Assembly (NCBI RefSeq): GCF_047511655.1
Contig: NC_133386.1
Location: 130,451,866-130,515,865 of the forward strand
Length of the DNA: 64,000 nucleotides
Direction of reading: 5' to 3'
Origin: Castor canadensis
Taxonomy: Eukaryota; Chordata; Mammalia; Rodentia; Castoridae
Shown one piece after another: positions 45,100-57,225 of the stretch. The position numbers and the translations under genes are program-made. The notes beneath the pieces were generated by a model. It did no database searches. It was given only the letters and a program-made list of their open reading frames with translations, and was not told the DNA's origin. The stretch's first letter is position 1. Each line of letters starts with the position of its first letter.

Positions 45100-45480
45100 C
45101 CTTAAATGAGGACAATCATCTATAACAAGGAGGCTGCACCATGGTGCAGAAATAATCATCTCATGAGAGCCAGATGGCTCCCCTCAAGTGATGACAGTGA
45201 TAACTTCTCCAGAGCCCCTCACAGAAGCAGAACTGAAATAATGATCAACCAATTCACACTTTGCCCATTTCATTATGCACGCCTTGCTTCCCTGCCCCAA
45301 TTCTTCCTCTGTTTAAGCCTAAAGCTCATGTCTGCACCCCGATGAGGGGCTGAGATGCTTACTTTGCCTGTTCCCACAGCATGACTGTGCTGCCTAATAA
45401 ATCTCCTTTCTCTGCCCTTCACCACTACTTGTCTCTTTATTTGGCATATGGGAGTGAGTGGCTGGACCTACATGTTATAA
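45100..45480 (+). mobile_element. Solo ERV-like LTR with AATAAA
   Basis: Contains TTTAAGCCTAAAGCTCATG, CCCGATGAGGGGCTGAGATGC, CTGCCTAATAAATCTCC (AATAAA at about 45396) and a T-rich U5-like segment, the layout of a class I retroviral LTR. No gag, pol or env sequence lies beside it, so it is most simply a recombined solo LTR. Confidence 0.5.
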
Positions 45481-46960
45481 CCCTTGGAGTTAGGCCTCTG
45501 ACCTAGAACTCTGGTTACAGAGATACCCTAGTTCATAGCACTGTGCCAAGTTTTCAGGTTTATATTGTATTGTCCTCGAATACCTCCTTTTTAAAATTCT
45601 CTACTTACTTTCTTCATCTTTCCCTCCTCCCTGCCTCATCCATTCTCTGCCTTTTTTCTGCTGCGCTAAGTTCCTGCAATGCTGATCCTTAGGTATTGCA
45701 TACCAGGCCCATTCCTTGTGGGTCAGAGACTTAGTAAGTTCAAGAGTGGAAGATTGATGACAAGTAGACCTGGGGCATTGGTATTTGGGCTTATTATGAA
45801 TGTCCACTAGAGGGCATTCTTTCTAGAAGAGTCTCTCAAAAATTAAGTGGACACAATGGTCCAACCTGTGGATGTCAGCCAGCCTCTTTCTCCAGCTCCT
45901 CAGTACTTGCTCAATGGAGTTATGAAGCAAACGATCATAATGACAGGGATGGAGGCTATGCATATGTTCCACAAGTGTAGACCTGTGATATGATGTGCCA
46001 TCTCAGGATATGTCACTCTAATGAGGAGGCTGCACTTTAATGAAGAGGAGCCACTGACATACGCCTAACCTAGCAGCAGAGAGCAGAGAGCAACACTGAG
46101 CTCCTGATGTGGAATCGTTTCCTGATGTGGAATCGTTCTGGAAGGGACCAAGCATTTTTTGGTGGTAGATTTACTGCACTGCAAATCAGTTAGCTATGCT
46201 GCCATGTAACAAACTGTTGGGAGAAATTCTGGTATTTCTGAGCAAATGGCATTGACAGCTTTGTTTGAGGATGTTTGCAAAGCTGCTTAGGAGCAGGGAG
46301 CAGATCCACTTCCATTCCGGGGTAATAAAGCTAGTCTATCACTCCACACTGGAGTTACTGCAGAGTGATAAAAATGTCTCCCATGGATAGGAAGGCAGAT
46401 TTGTTTCCTAATCGGTATAATAAAGTCTCTCTTCAGAGGGTAGATTTGCTAGTGGTCCTCTTTTAAGATTGGGAGTTTTGTAAACTCAGCATTCTTCAGT
46501 TCTTATGGATCTGTTGTGTACATGACATTCACCTGCATCACTGCCATGGCACTTGGGGGTCATGTCAAGGAGAACTGAAACAAACCTGAAGTTTATGCTG
46601 TCTGTTATGTTGCGAGCTGCCTAACACCATTGGGGCTTGTTGTCTCCTTACCAGCTAAATCTATGAAAATGTGACAAGTCAATTTAGTAGTTTGGGACTA
46701 TTTGTGTAACAGCCCAACCCAAACCCTAAACATAATGCCTTAAGATTGAAGTCTTTATTTCTCACAAACCTAATGATAGACTTTGAGTTAGGCTCAAATC
46801 TAGTACACTCTGACTTCTGCCACGTTATGCTGGCCATTCACAAGGCCAGCCCGAATTCAAAGCATAGGGATCTAGATGTCACTTCTTAAAGGATGCAGTC
46901 TCAAGGTCATATTTCAATGGATATACATACTGCAATCATTCCACCACACACCAAGTCCTT
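45481..46960. other. Intergenic, nothing recognised
   Basis: Repeat-poor 1.5 kb. It contains a short perfect tandem duplication of CCTGATGTGGAATCGTT (about 46104 and 46121). No exon recognised. Confidence 0.5.
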
Positions 46961-47724
46961 TTTTTTTTTTTTTTTGGTGGGTACTGGGGTTTGAACTCAG
47001 GGCCCCATGCTTGCTAGGCAGGTGCTCTACCACTTGAGCCACTCCACCAGCCATGTTTTGTGTTGTTTTTTTCAAGATAGTGTCTCCACAACTATTTGTC
47101 CCAGCTCCTAATCTCTGCCTTCCTAGTAGCTAGGATTACAGCTACTAGGTGAGCCACTGGTGCCTGGCACCAAATTCTTTTCATCATGGAAAGATCAGTG
47201 ATTTGTTCTTACATAAATGGACATTGTAGTAGGAAGAATGAGTCCCTCTCCCCATCTTAATTCTTATGTGGACTCTTGAACTGAATCTAGGCACTCAGTT
47301 ATGTAAGAGCTGATTATCAAGAGAAAGGTATAAAAGTTTTTATTAATTTTACATATACATGGTAATCTTTGCAGGAGATCTTAAAAAATGAAGAGTTTTG
47401 AAGAAATGAACAGAGGATGATGCTTTTATACTTTTTTGTTTCTTTGCCTTCTGGTACTGGGGTTTAGACTCAGGGCCTCATGCTTGCTAGGCAGGCACTC
47501 AACCACTTGAACCACGCTACCAACAACTTTTTTTTTTTGTGGTACTGGAGTTTGAACTCAGGGCCTACACCTTAAGCCACTCCACAAGTCCTTTTTTGTG
47601 ATGGTGTTTGTCAAGATAGGGTCTTGTGAACTATTTGCCTAGGGTGACTTTGAACCAGCATCCTCCTGATCTCTGCCTCCTGAGCAGTTAGGATTATAGG
47701 CGTGAGTCACTAGCACCTGTGCTT
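46961..47724 (-). mobile_element. Three antisense ID/B1 SINE units
   Basis: Composite 46961-47168 flanked by CACCAAGTCCTTT and CACCAAATTCTTT (imperfect target-site duplication), ID-like 47443-47522, composite 47528-47724 (GGAGTTTGAACTCAGGGCC, GCGTGAGTCACTAGCACC). Confidence 0.85.
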
Positions 47725-49018
47725 TTATACTTTTTAGAACAATAAGTTTGTGAATGGATGATAGGAAAACTGGATATCTGGACTAGGGTAGTAAGTTGTA
47801 GAGATGTTACTAAGAGATATATGTGGGACAGGAGCAGAAGCTGGTGGAAGGTGGGGCTTACTTCAGAGTTTATTCAGGGTCACTGCAGCCCCAACTGCCA
47901 GTCTCTGGTGATCAAAGCTATTTATTTTCCAGTCTTGGTATATGAAGGCCATCCCTCCCAAAAGATCTTTGTGGCTTGCTGCATGTTAGAAAATACAGGC
48001 CAAATGGCATATTTCAAGATGGCACATTTTTAATTCCTTTAATGTATATTCCAGATTCAGATTTGATTTCCCTACCTGCTATATTTCTGCCAGCCCCACC
48101 ATCCATCAATGCCAAATTAATTATAATGGTTTTCCACACACTGCTTCTAAGATCTGATTTTATGGTGAAAGAATTGTGGTTAGGAAATTTGTTGGTCTTG
48201 CCAGGAACGCTGTCACTCAGATGTATCAGATATTTCTAAGCAGGGCAATGGCCTTTTGTAGACTTAGTTTTGGGGATAGCTAGGAGATAACATCTTGTGT
48301 TTTGGGTGCTGTCCTACTGGTTTGTGGTATATGCCTTATACCAACAGCAAAACTATAATACTCTTTCTTCCACAGTTAGAATATTTGGACCTGGGAACCA
48401 CTCTGGATGTAGGAGTGGTTCCTTTCTTGGTTTTACACCAAAGAACTAATTATGAATTCTTGAGTTCAATAGGTTCCCAGTGCTCAATCCCCAGAGGAGA
48501 AGGAACAATTCCTCTAGAGAACAGTCATCGTTCATTACATTGGAACAACAGCCCCTGGCCAGTAGGTCTCTTGTTGTTAAAATAACAGGTAGAGAATGGG
48601 TGATTGTTTCAAAATTCCAAGGGAAAGGTGAATTGCTGCTACACAATAGGGAAAGGGAGGACTGCAGCCAGAGGGACTCACTAGGGCACCTCATTATACT
48701 TTCATGTGCAATAATGGAGGTCAAAGGAAAGTGGCATCAATTTAATAAGATAGTTTTCAATTCAACATTAAAAAAACGTGGGTTTCTCTTTCTATACAAA
48801 TCTGGTGCCAATTTCTCAACTTGTTTCTATGTTCCCCCTATTCCTTACATAAACTTTACTCTCAACATGAACTGAATTCCATTAAAGTGTAAAGTGGAGA
48901 GATTATTGAGATAAAAAAGTGTAAAGTGGAAGAGTAGAGGGTCCCAAGAGAGGGTGCCCCCTCTTTGCTTTTCTGAGAGTACTGAATTCTTTCCTAAAGC
49001 TGTGTGTTTAATAACGAT
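47725..49018. other. Intergenic, nothing recognised
   Basis: Frames at 48295-48585, 48446-48724 and 48480-48875 overlap on both strands and have no recognised domain. The wording may come from an old LTR or ERV internal region but cannot be named. Confidence 0.4.
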
Positions 49019-49585
49019 GATGGGCTGGAGGTGTGGCTCAAGTATCTGCTTTGCAAACATGAGGCCCTTAGTCAAACCCCAGTCCCGTCAAGACAAAAAA
49101 AAAAAAAATGATAACACCACATCCTGATGCTAAGAAACACATTTAACATCTCTGAAATTGTGACACATCTTAAAATTGCTGTTGGTCAGTTACCACTGTG
49201 CACACTGTGTCACAGCTGTTCATGTGGTTATCTCTTTAACTGAGATCTGTGTAATTATGGTACTACATGAGTTGTCTTATTTGCCATTTAATCCCCTCAA
49301 AGAGATGATCCTTTCTTTCTTTTTTTATTTTTTTCAACACTGGGGTTTGAACTCTGGGCTCACATTTGCTAGGCATATGCTGTACCACTTTAGCCACTCC
49401 ACCAGCCCAGAAGAGATGACCTTGTAATTTGGCATTGAAATGAAAAGTCTCTTTTTATATGTTTGCTTCTGTTTCTTGAGACAGGGCCTTGCTATGTACC
49501 ACAGGCTGGCCTCCAACTCGTGATCTTCTTGCCTCAGCATCCTGAGTACTGAGATTACACATATGTACCACCATGCCCAGTTAAT
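49019..49585. mobile_element. SINE group
   Basis: Sense ID-like 49019-49106 (GGGCTGGAGGTGTGGCTCAAG), antisense ID-like 49317-49410 (ACTGGGGTTTGAACTCTGGGC) and antisense B1-like 49470-49585 (TTGAGACAGGGCCTTGCTATG). Confidence 0.8.
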
Positions 49586-50440
49586 GATTTATTTTACAGC
49601 TGCTGGCTGCTTATATTTGATAGATCATGTTAATGGTAATATTTATTAAAGGCATGATTTGCTAATTATTTTTCATTTCCCTTGATACATTTGTATATCC
49701 TATTGTGCCTGCGGTCTGGGGTGCTTTTTCTTCCTTCTCTCCCTCCTCCCTCCCTTCCTTTCTGGAAAACTTATTTAAAGTTAGATTAAAAATAATTTCT
49801 TTTGATAGACTTTCCTGAGGCACTCTGAGGATATCTGGTCGGTTTGAATCACACATCCTTTATCCAGCACTTTGGTGGCCATGCAATAATCAATTTGGGT
49901 GTTTATCTTCTCAGTTAGACTCTAAGTCCTTGAGGATAAAGAGACAATCTCTTATGCAGCTTTGGATTTTCTGTACGTACCAGCCTCTCGATTTTTTTTT
50001 TTAAAACCAAGTATCCTACATTGACTATTGTGGAAAAAAGTGAACAGTTTCATGTAGGTAAAACGTGACCTTATATTTATTAACACTAACAGGTGCACAC
50101 ACTTTAAGGCTGCAATCTGTTTTTTTGCATTATTTCATTCCATTGTCACCTACCTTGTCACATTAGCACATTTGTAGGTGAGGCCACTTGTTTAAGTCTA
50201 AGAGCTTTGTTGCTTGGCCCTGGGTGTCTGGATTCTCTCCACTGTACTGTAGCACTCAGAGGACAGATTGCTTTCTTCAAGGGTGGGTAACTTTTGACTA
50301 GCTGGACCGAGGGAACAGGAAAAAGCACCCCAGAGCAGGGGCCGCACTAAGGAAACGCTCATGGGTGCTTCAAGCAGCAAACACTGGGAACAGCAAAGGA
50401 CAGCGAGAAACCAGGCTCGGCCTCCTTCCACTACCCACAG
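49586..50440. other. Intergenic region upstream of INTS4
   Basis: No exon recognised before the INTS4 CpG island. A short TCCC-rich stretch lies at 49730-49760. Confidence 0.5.
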
Positions 50441-50900
50441 AGCCAAGCCCTGACGCAGCTCCAGGTTTTGCCTCTAGCTCTACATCGCCCCGCCCCTGCA
50501 TTTTAACTGGTCCATCTCCCCACCTTCCGCTCGGCTCGCCAGAGACCCCGCCTCCTCAACGCTGCGCTTGTATTTCCGTTCGCAGATGCGCGAGTCAAGG
50601 CAGCCAAATTCTCTGGAGCAGTCGAGGAACAGGAAGCGGCCTCTCTTTCCCGAAGCCCCGCTGCCTTGTGGGATAGCGGCGGGGTCCTCCCGCTAGGCCG
50701 GTCCTCCACTTTCCTCACTGCGCCTCCCTCATTGAGTACGGAAGCCGAGAAGCCTCGGAAGCAGCCATGGCGGCTCACCTGAAAAAGCGGGTGTATGAGG
50801 AGTTCACTAAAGTGGTTCAGGTAAGCTCCAGCAGGACAGGTTTGTCCTGGACCGGGAAGGTTAAACAGACTGCAGGCACTCTGCCGGAACAGGCGCCACT
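50440..50900 (+). promoter_or_regulatory. INTS4: CpG-island promoter region of INTS4
   Basis: GC-rich, CpG-rich stretch ending just past INTS4 coding exon 1. It contains ETS-like GGAAG cores at about 50632 and in CGGAAG motifs near 50740 and 50757, and a CCCCGCCCC box at about 50488. No TATA box is evident. This is the expected TATA-less promoter of a ubiquitously expressed gene; the exact start site is not determinable here. Confidence 0.65.
50767..50820 (+). CDS. INTS4: INTS4 coding exon 1 (gene continues)
   Basis: First coding exon of Integrator complex subunit 4, a HEAT-repeat scaffold that binds the INTS9-INTS11 endonuclease module which cleaves snRNA 3' ends and attenuates nascent RNAs in the nucleus. 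The ATG sits in a strong Kozak context (GCAGCCATGG). The exon encodes 18 residues, MAAHLKKRVYEEFTKVVQ, identical to my recollection of the mammalian INTS4 N-terminus, then the donor GTAAGC at 50821. Splicing is phase 0. It lies at the downstream end of a CpG island, and KCTD14 is the upstream neighbour in the same orientation, as in human. Confidence 0.95.
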
Positions 50901-50981
50901 AGCCTGCGTTGAGTGCCGTTTCTCTTGAGGCTGCACGTTAGTGGGCGTGTTAGGTTGCAGCTGCTTTTAACATGTGTAATT

Positions 50982-51085
50982 GTTTTTTTTTTTTTTTTTA
51001 ATTTATTGGGGTACTGGGGGTCGAATCCAGGTCCTCACGCATGCGAGGCAAACGGTCTATCACTGAGCCGTACCTCCACCCTACT
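50982..51085 (-). mobile_element. ID-like SINE, antisense
   Basis: Poly-T, GGTACTGGGGGTCGAATCC and CGGTCTATCACTGAGCCGTACC; INTS4 intron 1. Confidence 0.8.
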
Positions 51086-52008
51086 CTTTTTTTCTTTTTA
51101 ATTATTGGAAAAACACATAGTACTTTACAATTTACTACAGTCTTCTCTGTTATCTCATTTTTGCTTTCTCACAACCAGGTTACATTTGCATCTTCAATTT
51201 ACAGTCATGAACACTGAGGCTTGTGATAGAGTACCCGGACTCAGCTAGTTAATGACAGAGTCCCTCCCAACTCCTGCCTGTTCCCCAAACTTCCAGTTAC
51301 AAGTTGGGCTGTATACAAAACATTGAGGGGCTGGAAGAGCGGTCAGTAGAATTCAAGGCCCAGTCAAAGCAGGCGAGGGTTACAGGCTCCCTGGGGTAGA
51401 GCTCGTCATTGGTGGAACACCTCACCCAGGAAGGAGGGCAGTACCGTCCTCCCTGCTGTCCTTAACGGACTGGCATGCCAAGTCCCCGTCAGAACAGCGA
51501 GTATGTCCCGTGTGCTTCTAAAGAAGAGGCTGGTTCCAAATCATTCTTGGGTTCTGCTTTCCAAACTTTAATGTGTATATAGATCATTGGGGATTTTGTA
51601 GATCGTATTCAGTAAGTCGGGTGGGGGAGATTCTGCATTTCTGACAAAGCCCCCAATTCGTGTTCGTGGATTAACAATATACTTAGGTCCTTAGACTTGC
51701 AGAATAGTAACAGACCATTCAACAGGAAAATGATCCTTAAACGTTCAACAGGAGTCTGTTGAATAAATGAGGCATGGTAAAAAGTGTTGACCTACAAAAT
51801 CCAATACATGTGAGGGTCCCTGTCTTATGAGCTCACAAGTTAACGGGAGAGCCAGAGCAGTGTATCTGTGATTATAGTAAACAGGGATAATTGCACTGAC
51901 CAATAAAGTCTTCTTTCTGTTTGCTTTTGCAATTCTTTCTTTTCCTAAAACCAAATTCCATAGCCCTTTGTGAGCAGTTTTTATCCAGTGCATTGTCCCT
52001 TGTTTTCC

Positions 52009-52073
52009 TTCCTTCCTTCCTTCCTTCCCTCCCTCCCTCCCTCCCTCCCTCCCTCCCTCCCTCCCTCCCTCCC
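52009..52073. repeat. (TTCC)n(CTCC)n microsatellite
   Basis: About five TTCC units changing into about eleven CTCC units without a break; INTS4 intron 1. Confidence 0.95.
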
Positions 52074-52148
52074 ATAGTCTGTAGGGAAGTCTGCTCTTTA
52101 TTCTAGTGTTTTTTGAAATAGCTTTGATGGAAAGTTAGCCTTAATACA

Positions 52149-52535
52149 CTTTTTTTTTTCCCCTTTAGTACTGGGGTTTGAACTCAGGGCCTACACCTTG
52201 AGCTGCTCCACCAACCCTTTTTTGTGATGGGTTTTTTCGAGATAGGGTCTCATGAACTGTTTGTCCCGGCTGGCTTCGAACATCCTGATCTCTGCCTCCT
52301 GAGTAGCTAGGGTTATAGGCATGAGCCACCAGTACCTGGTAATATACTTTTTATATGAAATTAGTTCTCCTGAAGTAATCAAGAATCAGGAAAACTTTTC
52401 TAGCTACAAAGAACTCCTTCTACTGTGGCTTTTTTTCTGGGATTTCCTGGGGACTGGGAGTGGGACTCAAGTGGCAGAGCGCCTGGCTAGCAAGCACAAG
52501 GTCTAAGTCCAATCTCCAGTACCTTCCTCCCCACT
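52149..52535. mobile_element. Antisense composite and sense ID-like SINEs
   Basis: Antisense B1-ID 52149-52345 (GGGTTTTTTCGAGATAGGGTC) and a sense ID-like unit 52448-52535 (GACTGGGAGTGGGACTCAAG, CAGAGCGCCTGGC). Confidence 0.8.
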
Positions 52536-53039
52536 CCACACACACAGCTTACAATTTACCATTTTAACAGTTTTTTAAGTTTAAAGGGCAGAGGCATTAA
52601 GAACATTGATATTGTTGTGCAGTGTTACTTCCTTTCTCCTCAAAATTATTGTTCCCTTTTCCAGTATGCTATGATTACACATCTCCCAAACCTCCAAACT
52701 TTTGTATCTGTTGTCTCTTTTACATAAAATCCACGCTATTCTTCCATTTCCTTTTGTTCAACATTCAGTGGAATTAATTTTTTGCTTTGAGACCTAATTG
52801 AATTCTCAGCAAGAGGTTAGTCTCTTCTTACCCTGCTTCTATGACATTCTGTTGTCCTGGATTATTTTTGCTTATCACTCAGTGCTACCGTATTTACCAG
52901 TGTAGGCAAGCAGTCTACCACTAAAGCTCTATCCCCAGCCATATAAATCGCCAGTGTATCTTCCCACCAGTATGGGCTTCTTGATGGCAGAGATAATTCA
53001 TGGTTCATGTCAGTGTCCCTTAGATGGACCACCAGGCCT

Positions 53040-53147
53040 TCCTCCCTTCCCTCCCTTCCTTTCTTTTTCAGGGTCTCCATATCCTCCCTCTTGCTTCCCA
53101 ACTCCTGAGTGCTAGGCTTACAGGCACGGGCCACCACACCTGGCAAT
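53040..53147 (-). mobile_element. B1-like SINE remnant, antisense
   Basis: CAGGGTCTCCATATCC and TACAGGCACGGGCCACCACACCTGGC; 52900-52940 is a worn ID-like piece. Confidence 0.6.
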
Positions 53148-54599
53148 GGAAAACCTCATTTCCTTGCTTCATTTTGCATGAGTGGTTACCATAGGATGAA
53201 ATGAGATCTTAGTGTTTCCATTCTTTTCCTTCTGCAGTGAAGAGGGAAAATTGATGTATGTTTAGTAGTTATTATGAATATATGTAATAAAGCCATGATA
53301 ATTTAGACTTCTCAAAGATGTATTTGATGTAGGCCTCCTCTAAATAGTATGTGGTTATTGAATATAAATTCTTCTGATTCCAAAATCTTTGTTCTTTTTT
53401 TTGTTGTGCTTAACTAGACAAATTAGTTCTTCCCTGGCTAAAAAATCCTGAAATAAAAGTGTGTATGACAGTCATAAACAGTGAGGTATCAGAACAACCA
53501 TACTGTTTAAAATGAAATCTTATGACTTATACTTAAAAAGCATTTTAGACAAAATTAGACAGTATAATAAAGACTTATTAATTCAGCACCAGCATGATTC
53601 TGCAGTAAACTACTTGGTGAAAAATTTCAAGAACAAACAATATTTGAATTGGATTTTGAAAGACTGGGAAGGATAGGTAGAGAGAAGGGAGAATGGCATT
53701 TTGGTAAAGATTTATACAAACATAAGAATGCAAAATACCTGATTAACAATTTTAATACTGATTACATGTTAAGATAATGCTTTAGATATATTAAGTTGAA
53801 TAAAATATGCTACTAAAATTAATTTTACCTATTTTTGTATTTCTTAATGAGGCTACTAAAAGATTTAAGATTATATATATCAAGTGCAGAAAAATTAGGG
53901 AGCTTGGTAGTTGAACACTGAGTTATATTTATCATTTACTCAGTAATCAGCAGTTGGCTGTGCTGTGCTGGTTTCTAGAGATGTGAACAGTGAACAAGGG
54001 AGCCTTTTCCCTACCTTCATGTGTGTTGTAGAGAGAAAATGTAGATTAGTGCAGCCACTAGGGAAGCAGTACAGACAAGATTGTGAATACAAGTGCAAAT
54101 ACTGGTTGTGTTATGGAGTGTTTGCCCCACTTCCCCCTTTGCCACATCCTCGTGGCCAACTAGAAAATGTCTACTTATCCTTTAAGACTCAATTTAAATA
54201 TCATTCTCTTCTACAAAGACTTTCAGAGCTTGAAAATATTGAATAGAAAATTCCAGAAACAAATAATTCATACATTTTAAGTAACTTTTGTCATAAATGG
54301 TTATGATTAGAGGCACTGTACATACACAAACATGTTTAATCTTATTTGCCCCTTTGCTTTGTTTCTATAGCACCCTTGTGTATACTGCTATTGTTGCGTG
54401 TTTTTTTTTTTGTGTGTGTGTTATGCCATCATTACTAGTTTACCGATCTAACACCCTTGACTCTGAGTGCCTTGGTAAGGGAAAATATTATTCATCTTTG
54501 GTATCCAATATCAGGCAGTGTTTGGCTCAGACCTCCAGATATAATAATATGTTTATTTTAAAATGTAGTACGATCTGTTTCTAGCTGAGCAAACTTTTT

Positions 54600-55095
54600 A
54601 GTACACACTAAACGATGTGTACGATGCTCAACATCGTTAGTCATCCTTAGTCATTAAGGAGAAACAAATTCAAACCACAGTTAGCTACCACTGCATGTCC
54701 ATTAAAATGACTGCCAATTTATGATTACCTTTATGATTTTTCTAATATCTGATAAATTCAGCAATGTTACAATGAATTTTTAAGGAAAGGCCTGAATATT
54801 TGGCACCAAGTGAATAGAAACTCCAAATTTAGACCAGATGTTTATTACATTATTGAAATATAAATCTATTTAATAGACTGTTACTAACATGTCCTCTGGA
54901 ATCAGTGATACGGAATCCATTCCAGAAGATGAAACTAGTGCCAGACTTTCTGGTGGGAATGTAAATTAGTACAAACACTGTGAAAAGCAGTATGGCGATT
55001 CCTCAAAAAACTAGAGCTAGAACTACCATATAATCCAGTGATACCGCTCCTGGGCATCTACCTGAAAGAACGTAAGACAGGATACAGTAGATACG
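54600..55095 (+). mobile_element. Ancient LINE-1 ORF2 fragment
   Basis: Diverged L1 3' ORF2 sequence: GGTGGGAATGTAAATTAGTACAA near 54951 and the stretch coding for a '[15 protein letters not shown]'-like peptide near 55010-55060 are the recognisable parts. There is no intact frame. Boundaries are approximate and the middle may include unrelated sequence. Confidence 0.7.
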
Positions 55096-55527
55096 GTTTT
55101 TCTTCACTGTGTGTTCCTTCATGTACTCAGAGGCTTTACCACACTTGTTTACATTCATAGAGTTTTCTTCTGTTATTTCTTTCATGTCTTTGAAGGAAAC
55201 TGGAAGAACTAAGAGCTTTTCCGTATTTTCTATATTCATATTCTTCCATATATTTCAAATGAATGAGGTAGATATTTAATGAATACCTATGAATTTGGTA
55301 GGTATTTAACTTTTTTTCTTTTGTTATCAAAATACTAAACTAAACTAAGATCCCTGACTTGAACTACATTTAGTGAATACCCTGAGATCATCTTCTGCAA
55401 GGGGAAAGGAAGCTTTGGGAGTAGGAAAGATACAAAGTTTGTTACTTCACATTTCCCTCTGTGAATTGCCTCATGATCTTCTAAAATAGCTTTGTGTTTC
55501 TAGGAACTGCATGGAGGCTTAGGTATC

Positions 55528-55803
55528 TTTTTTTTTTTTGTGATGCTGGGATCGAACCCAGGGCCTTGTCATCTCTTCTCTGTAGAAGAATGAATTTGAA
55601 AGTAGATGATTGCTCAGCATACTAAAATGATACATTAGACATTAAGGAAAATTATTGACCATAACATTTATCTAAGGATCTTTTCTTTTTTTTTTTTTGA
55701 AACAAGGGCTGGCTAATTAGTTGAGGCTGGCCTTGAACTCATCCTCCTCCTCACTCAGCCTCCCAAGTGCTGGGATTGTAGGTGTGCTCCATCACACTTG
55801 GCA
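55528..55803 (-). mobile_element. ID-like fragment and B1-like SINE, antisense
   Basis: Short ID-like piece 55528-55568 (GGGATCGAACCCAGGGCC) and a B1-like unit 55681-55803 (TGGCCTTGAACTCATCC, GTGCTGGGATTGTAGGTGTG). Confidence 0.75.
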
Positions 55804-56489
55804 AGAACCTTTTCTATACCTGCCCATCATGGCCTGACTTAAGCCCTGGAGTGACAAGTTCCCCTTTACACAACCTTTTGGCATATATTGTATGTAATGG
55901 ATGCTTCTAGAGTGTTGTAGTTATCTACCATCCTTGGGGAAATGGAGAGTATAGTCACTTAACTCCCTGTGCTCTGTGGTTCAGGTGAGGGTCCCTGATG
56001 GAGAGACTGGTGGTTGGTATCATTACTCATATTTTACAGATGCTAGAACTGAGTGTACGACTTAGAGCAGAGCAGGAGAGTTAGAACTCAAAGAAAACTC
56101 TTTAATTCCAAATCAGTCACTCATTCATTTATTAAGTGGCTGCGGTTTGCTAGGTATAGGGTAGTAAGTTTTTTTGTTGTTGTTGTTTGAGGTGCAAAAT
56201 GACAAAGTTTTATTAGGAAAGGAAAGGAAAGCAGGAGAAAGAGCAGACTCCTGAGTGGGAGGGGTTGGAGGAAAGTAGTCCAAGCCTGGTAGTTAGTTTT
56301 TATTTTTCTACATCGACCATCCTTCTCATAAAGGCAGAATGGCTTGGGGGAAGATTGTTTTCCTCAGTGTAAGCTATAGGCATTTCCCATTAGTTCTAGT
56401 TTTCTAAGGAGGATAGCTGAGCCTGCTGGGTGCCCTAGCACAGTCTCATTACATTTGAATTGTTATTTCTTTTCAATCTTTCTTGATTT

Positions 56490-56544
56490 CTCTCTCTCTC
56501 AACCTCTCTCTCTCAATCAATCTCTCTCTCTCTCTCTTTCTCTT
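56490..56544. repeat. (TC)n-rich simple repeat
   Basis: CT-rich tract broken by AACC and AATCAA; INTS4 intron 1. Confidence 0.85.
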
Positions 56545-56680
56545 TAAAAGTGTGGTCTTACAGTGTTGCCCAAGTCAGTTTCAGATTCCTGGGCTCAAAT
56601 GATCCTCCTGCCCCTGCCTTCCCCACCTCAGCCTTTTGAGTGCTGGAACTATAGGCACATACTACTGCGCCTGGCTCTTG
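56545..56680 (-). mobile_element. Old 7SL-derived SINE (PB1/FLAM-like), antisense
   Basis: GTGTTGCCCAAGTCAGTTTC, CCTGGGCTCAAATGATCCTCCTGCC and ATACTACTGCGCCTGGCTC, closer to ancestral 7SL/Alu monomer wording than to young B1 units. Confidence 0.65.
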
Positions 56681-57030
56681 TTACTTCTTTTCTAATACAG
56701 AATAGGCCAGGTCGTTAATGTGGCCTCTTAATCCTCAAGCTACAGTAATCCTCAGAGGTAGGTGGAATAAAATGTTCATATATCTATTTCATAGAGAAAG
56801 AAACTGCCCAAAGTTGTAGGAGCCAGTGAAAGACAAAATTGTGACTCGGCCTTGTCACCAATTCAGTGCTCTTTTTACGGTGTGTAGTACTGTTGTTCCT
56901 AATGGTAGGTCTATTAATGGAATACGTTATATGGTACAAAGGGAAATTATTTTCATCAAATGGGGCAAAGTTAAATTTGCACACACTGCTTCCAGTTCAG
57001 TTTTCATGTCTACTGTACTGTCTTTAACAG

Positions 57031-57225
57031 CAACAACAGGAGGAAGTTGCTACTAAGAAACTCCGACTGACAAAACCAAGTAAATCTGCAGCACTCCACA
57101 TAGATCTGTGTAAAGCCACCTCCCCAGCAGATGCTTTACAGTACCTACTCCAGTTTGCCAGAAAGCCTGTTGAGGCAGAAAGTGTGGAAGGAGTAGTCAG
57201 GATTCTCTTGGAACATTATTACAAG
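57031..57225 (+). CDS. INTS4: INTS4 coding exon 2
   Basis: Second coding exon of INTS4, 195 bases, 65 codons, phase 0 at both ends. The acceptor is TTTAACAG ending at 57030 and the donor is GTAAGA at 57226. It encodes a segment starting QQQEEVATKKLRLTKPSK and ending VVRILLEHYYK, matching INTS4 residues that lead into the HEAT repeats. The start CAA CAA CAG is slightly unusual: I recall human as PQEE, one codon shorter, and a second AG at 57038-57039 could act as an alternative acceptor that would remove QQQ. The next exon was not found before 64000, so at most the first 83 residues of a roughly 960-residue protein are encoded here. Confidence 0.95.

Larger units (their letters stand above)
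50821..57030 (+). other. INTS4: INTS4 intron 1
   Basis: Intron of 6210 bases, GTAAGC to TTTAACAG. It contains SINEs (50982, 52149, 52448, 53040, 55528, 55681, 56545), a TTCC/CCCT microsatellite at 52009-52073, an old L1 fragment at about 54600-55095, and AT-rich sequence with no recognised feature at 51090-52000 and 53150-54590. Confidence 0.85.

Noticed and set aside
48295-48875. Cluster of 92-131 codon frames on both strands
   Set aside because: Mutually overlapping, no known domain; probably chance or old repeat sequence.
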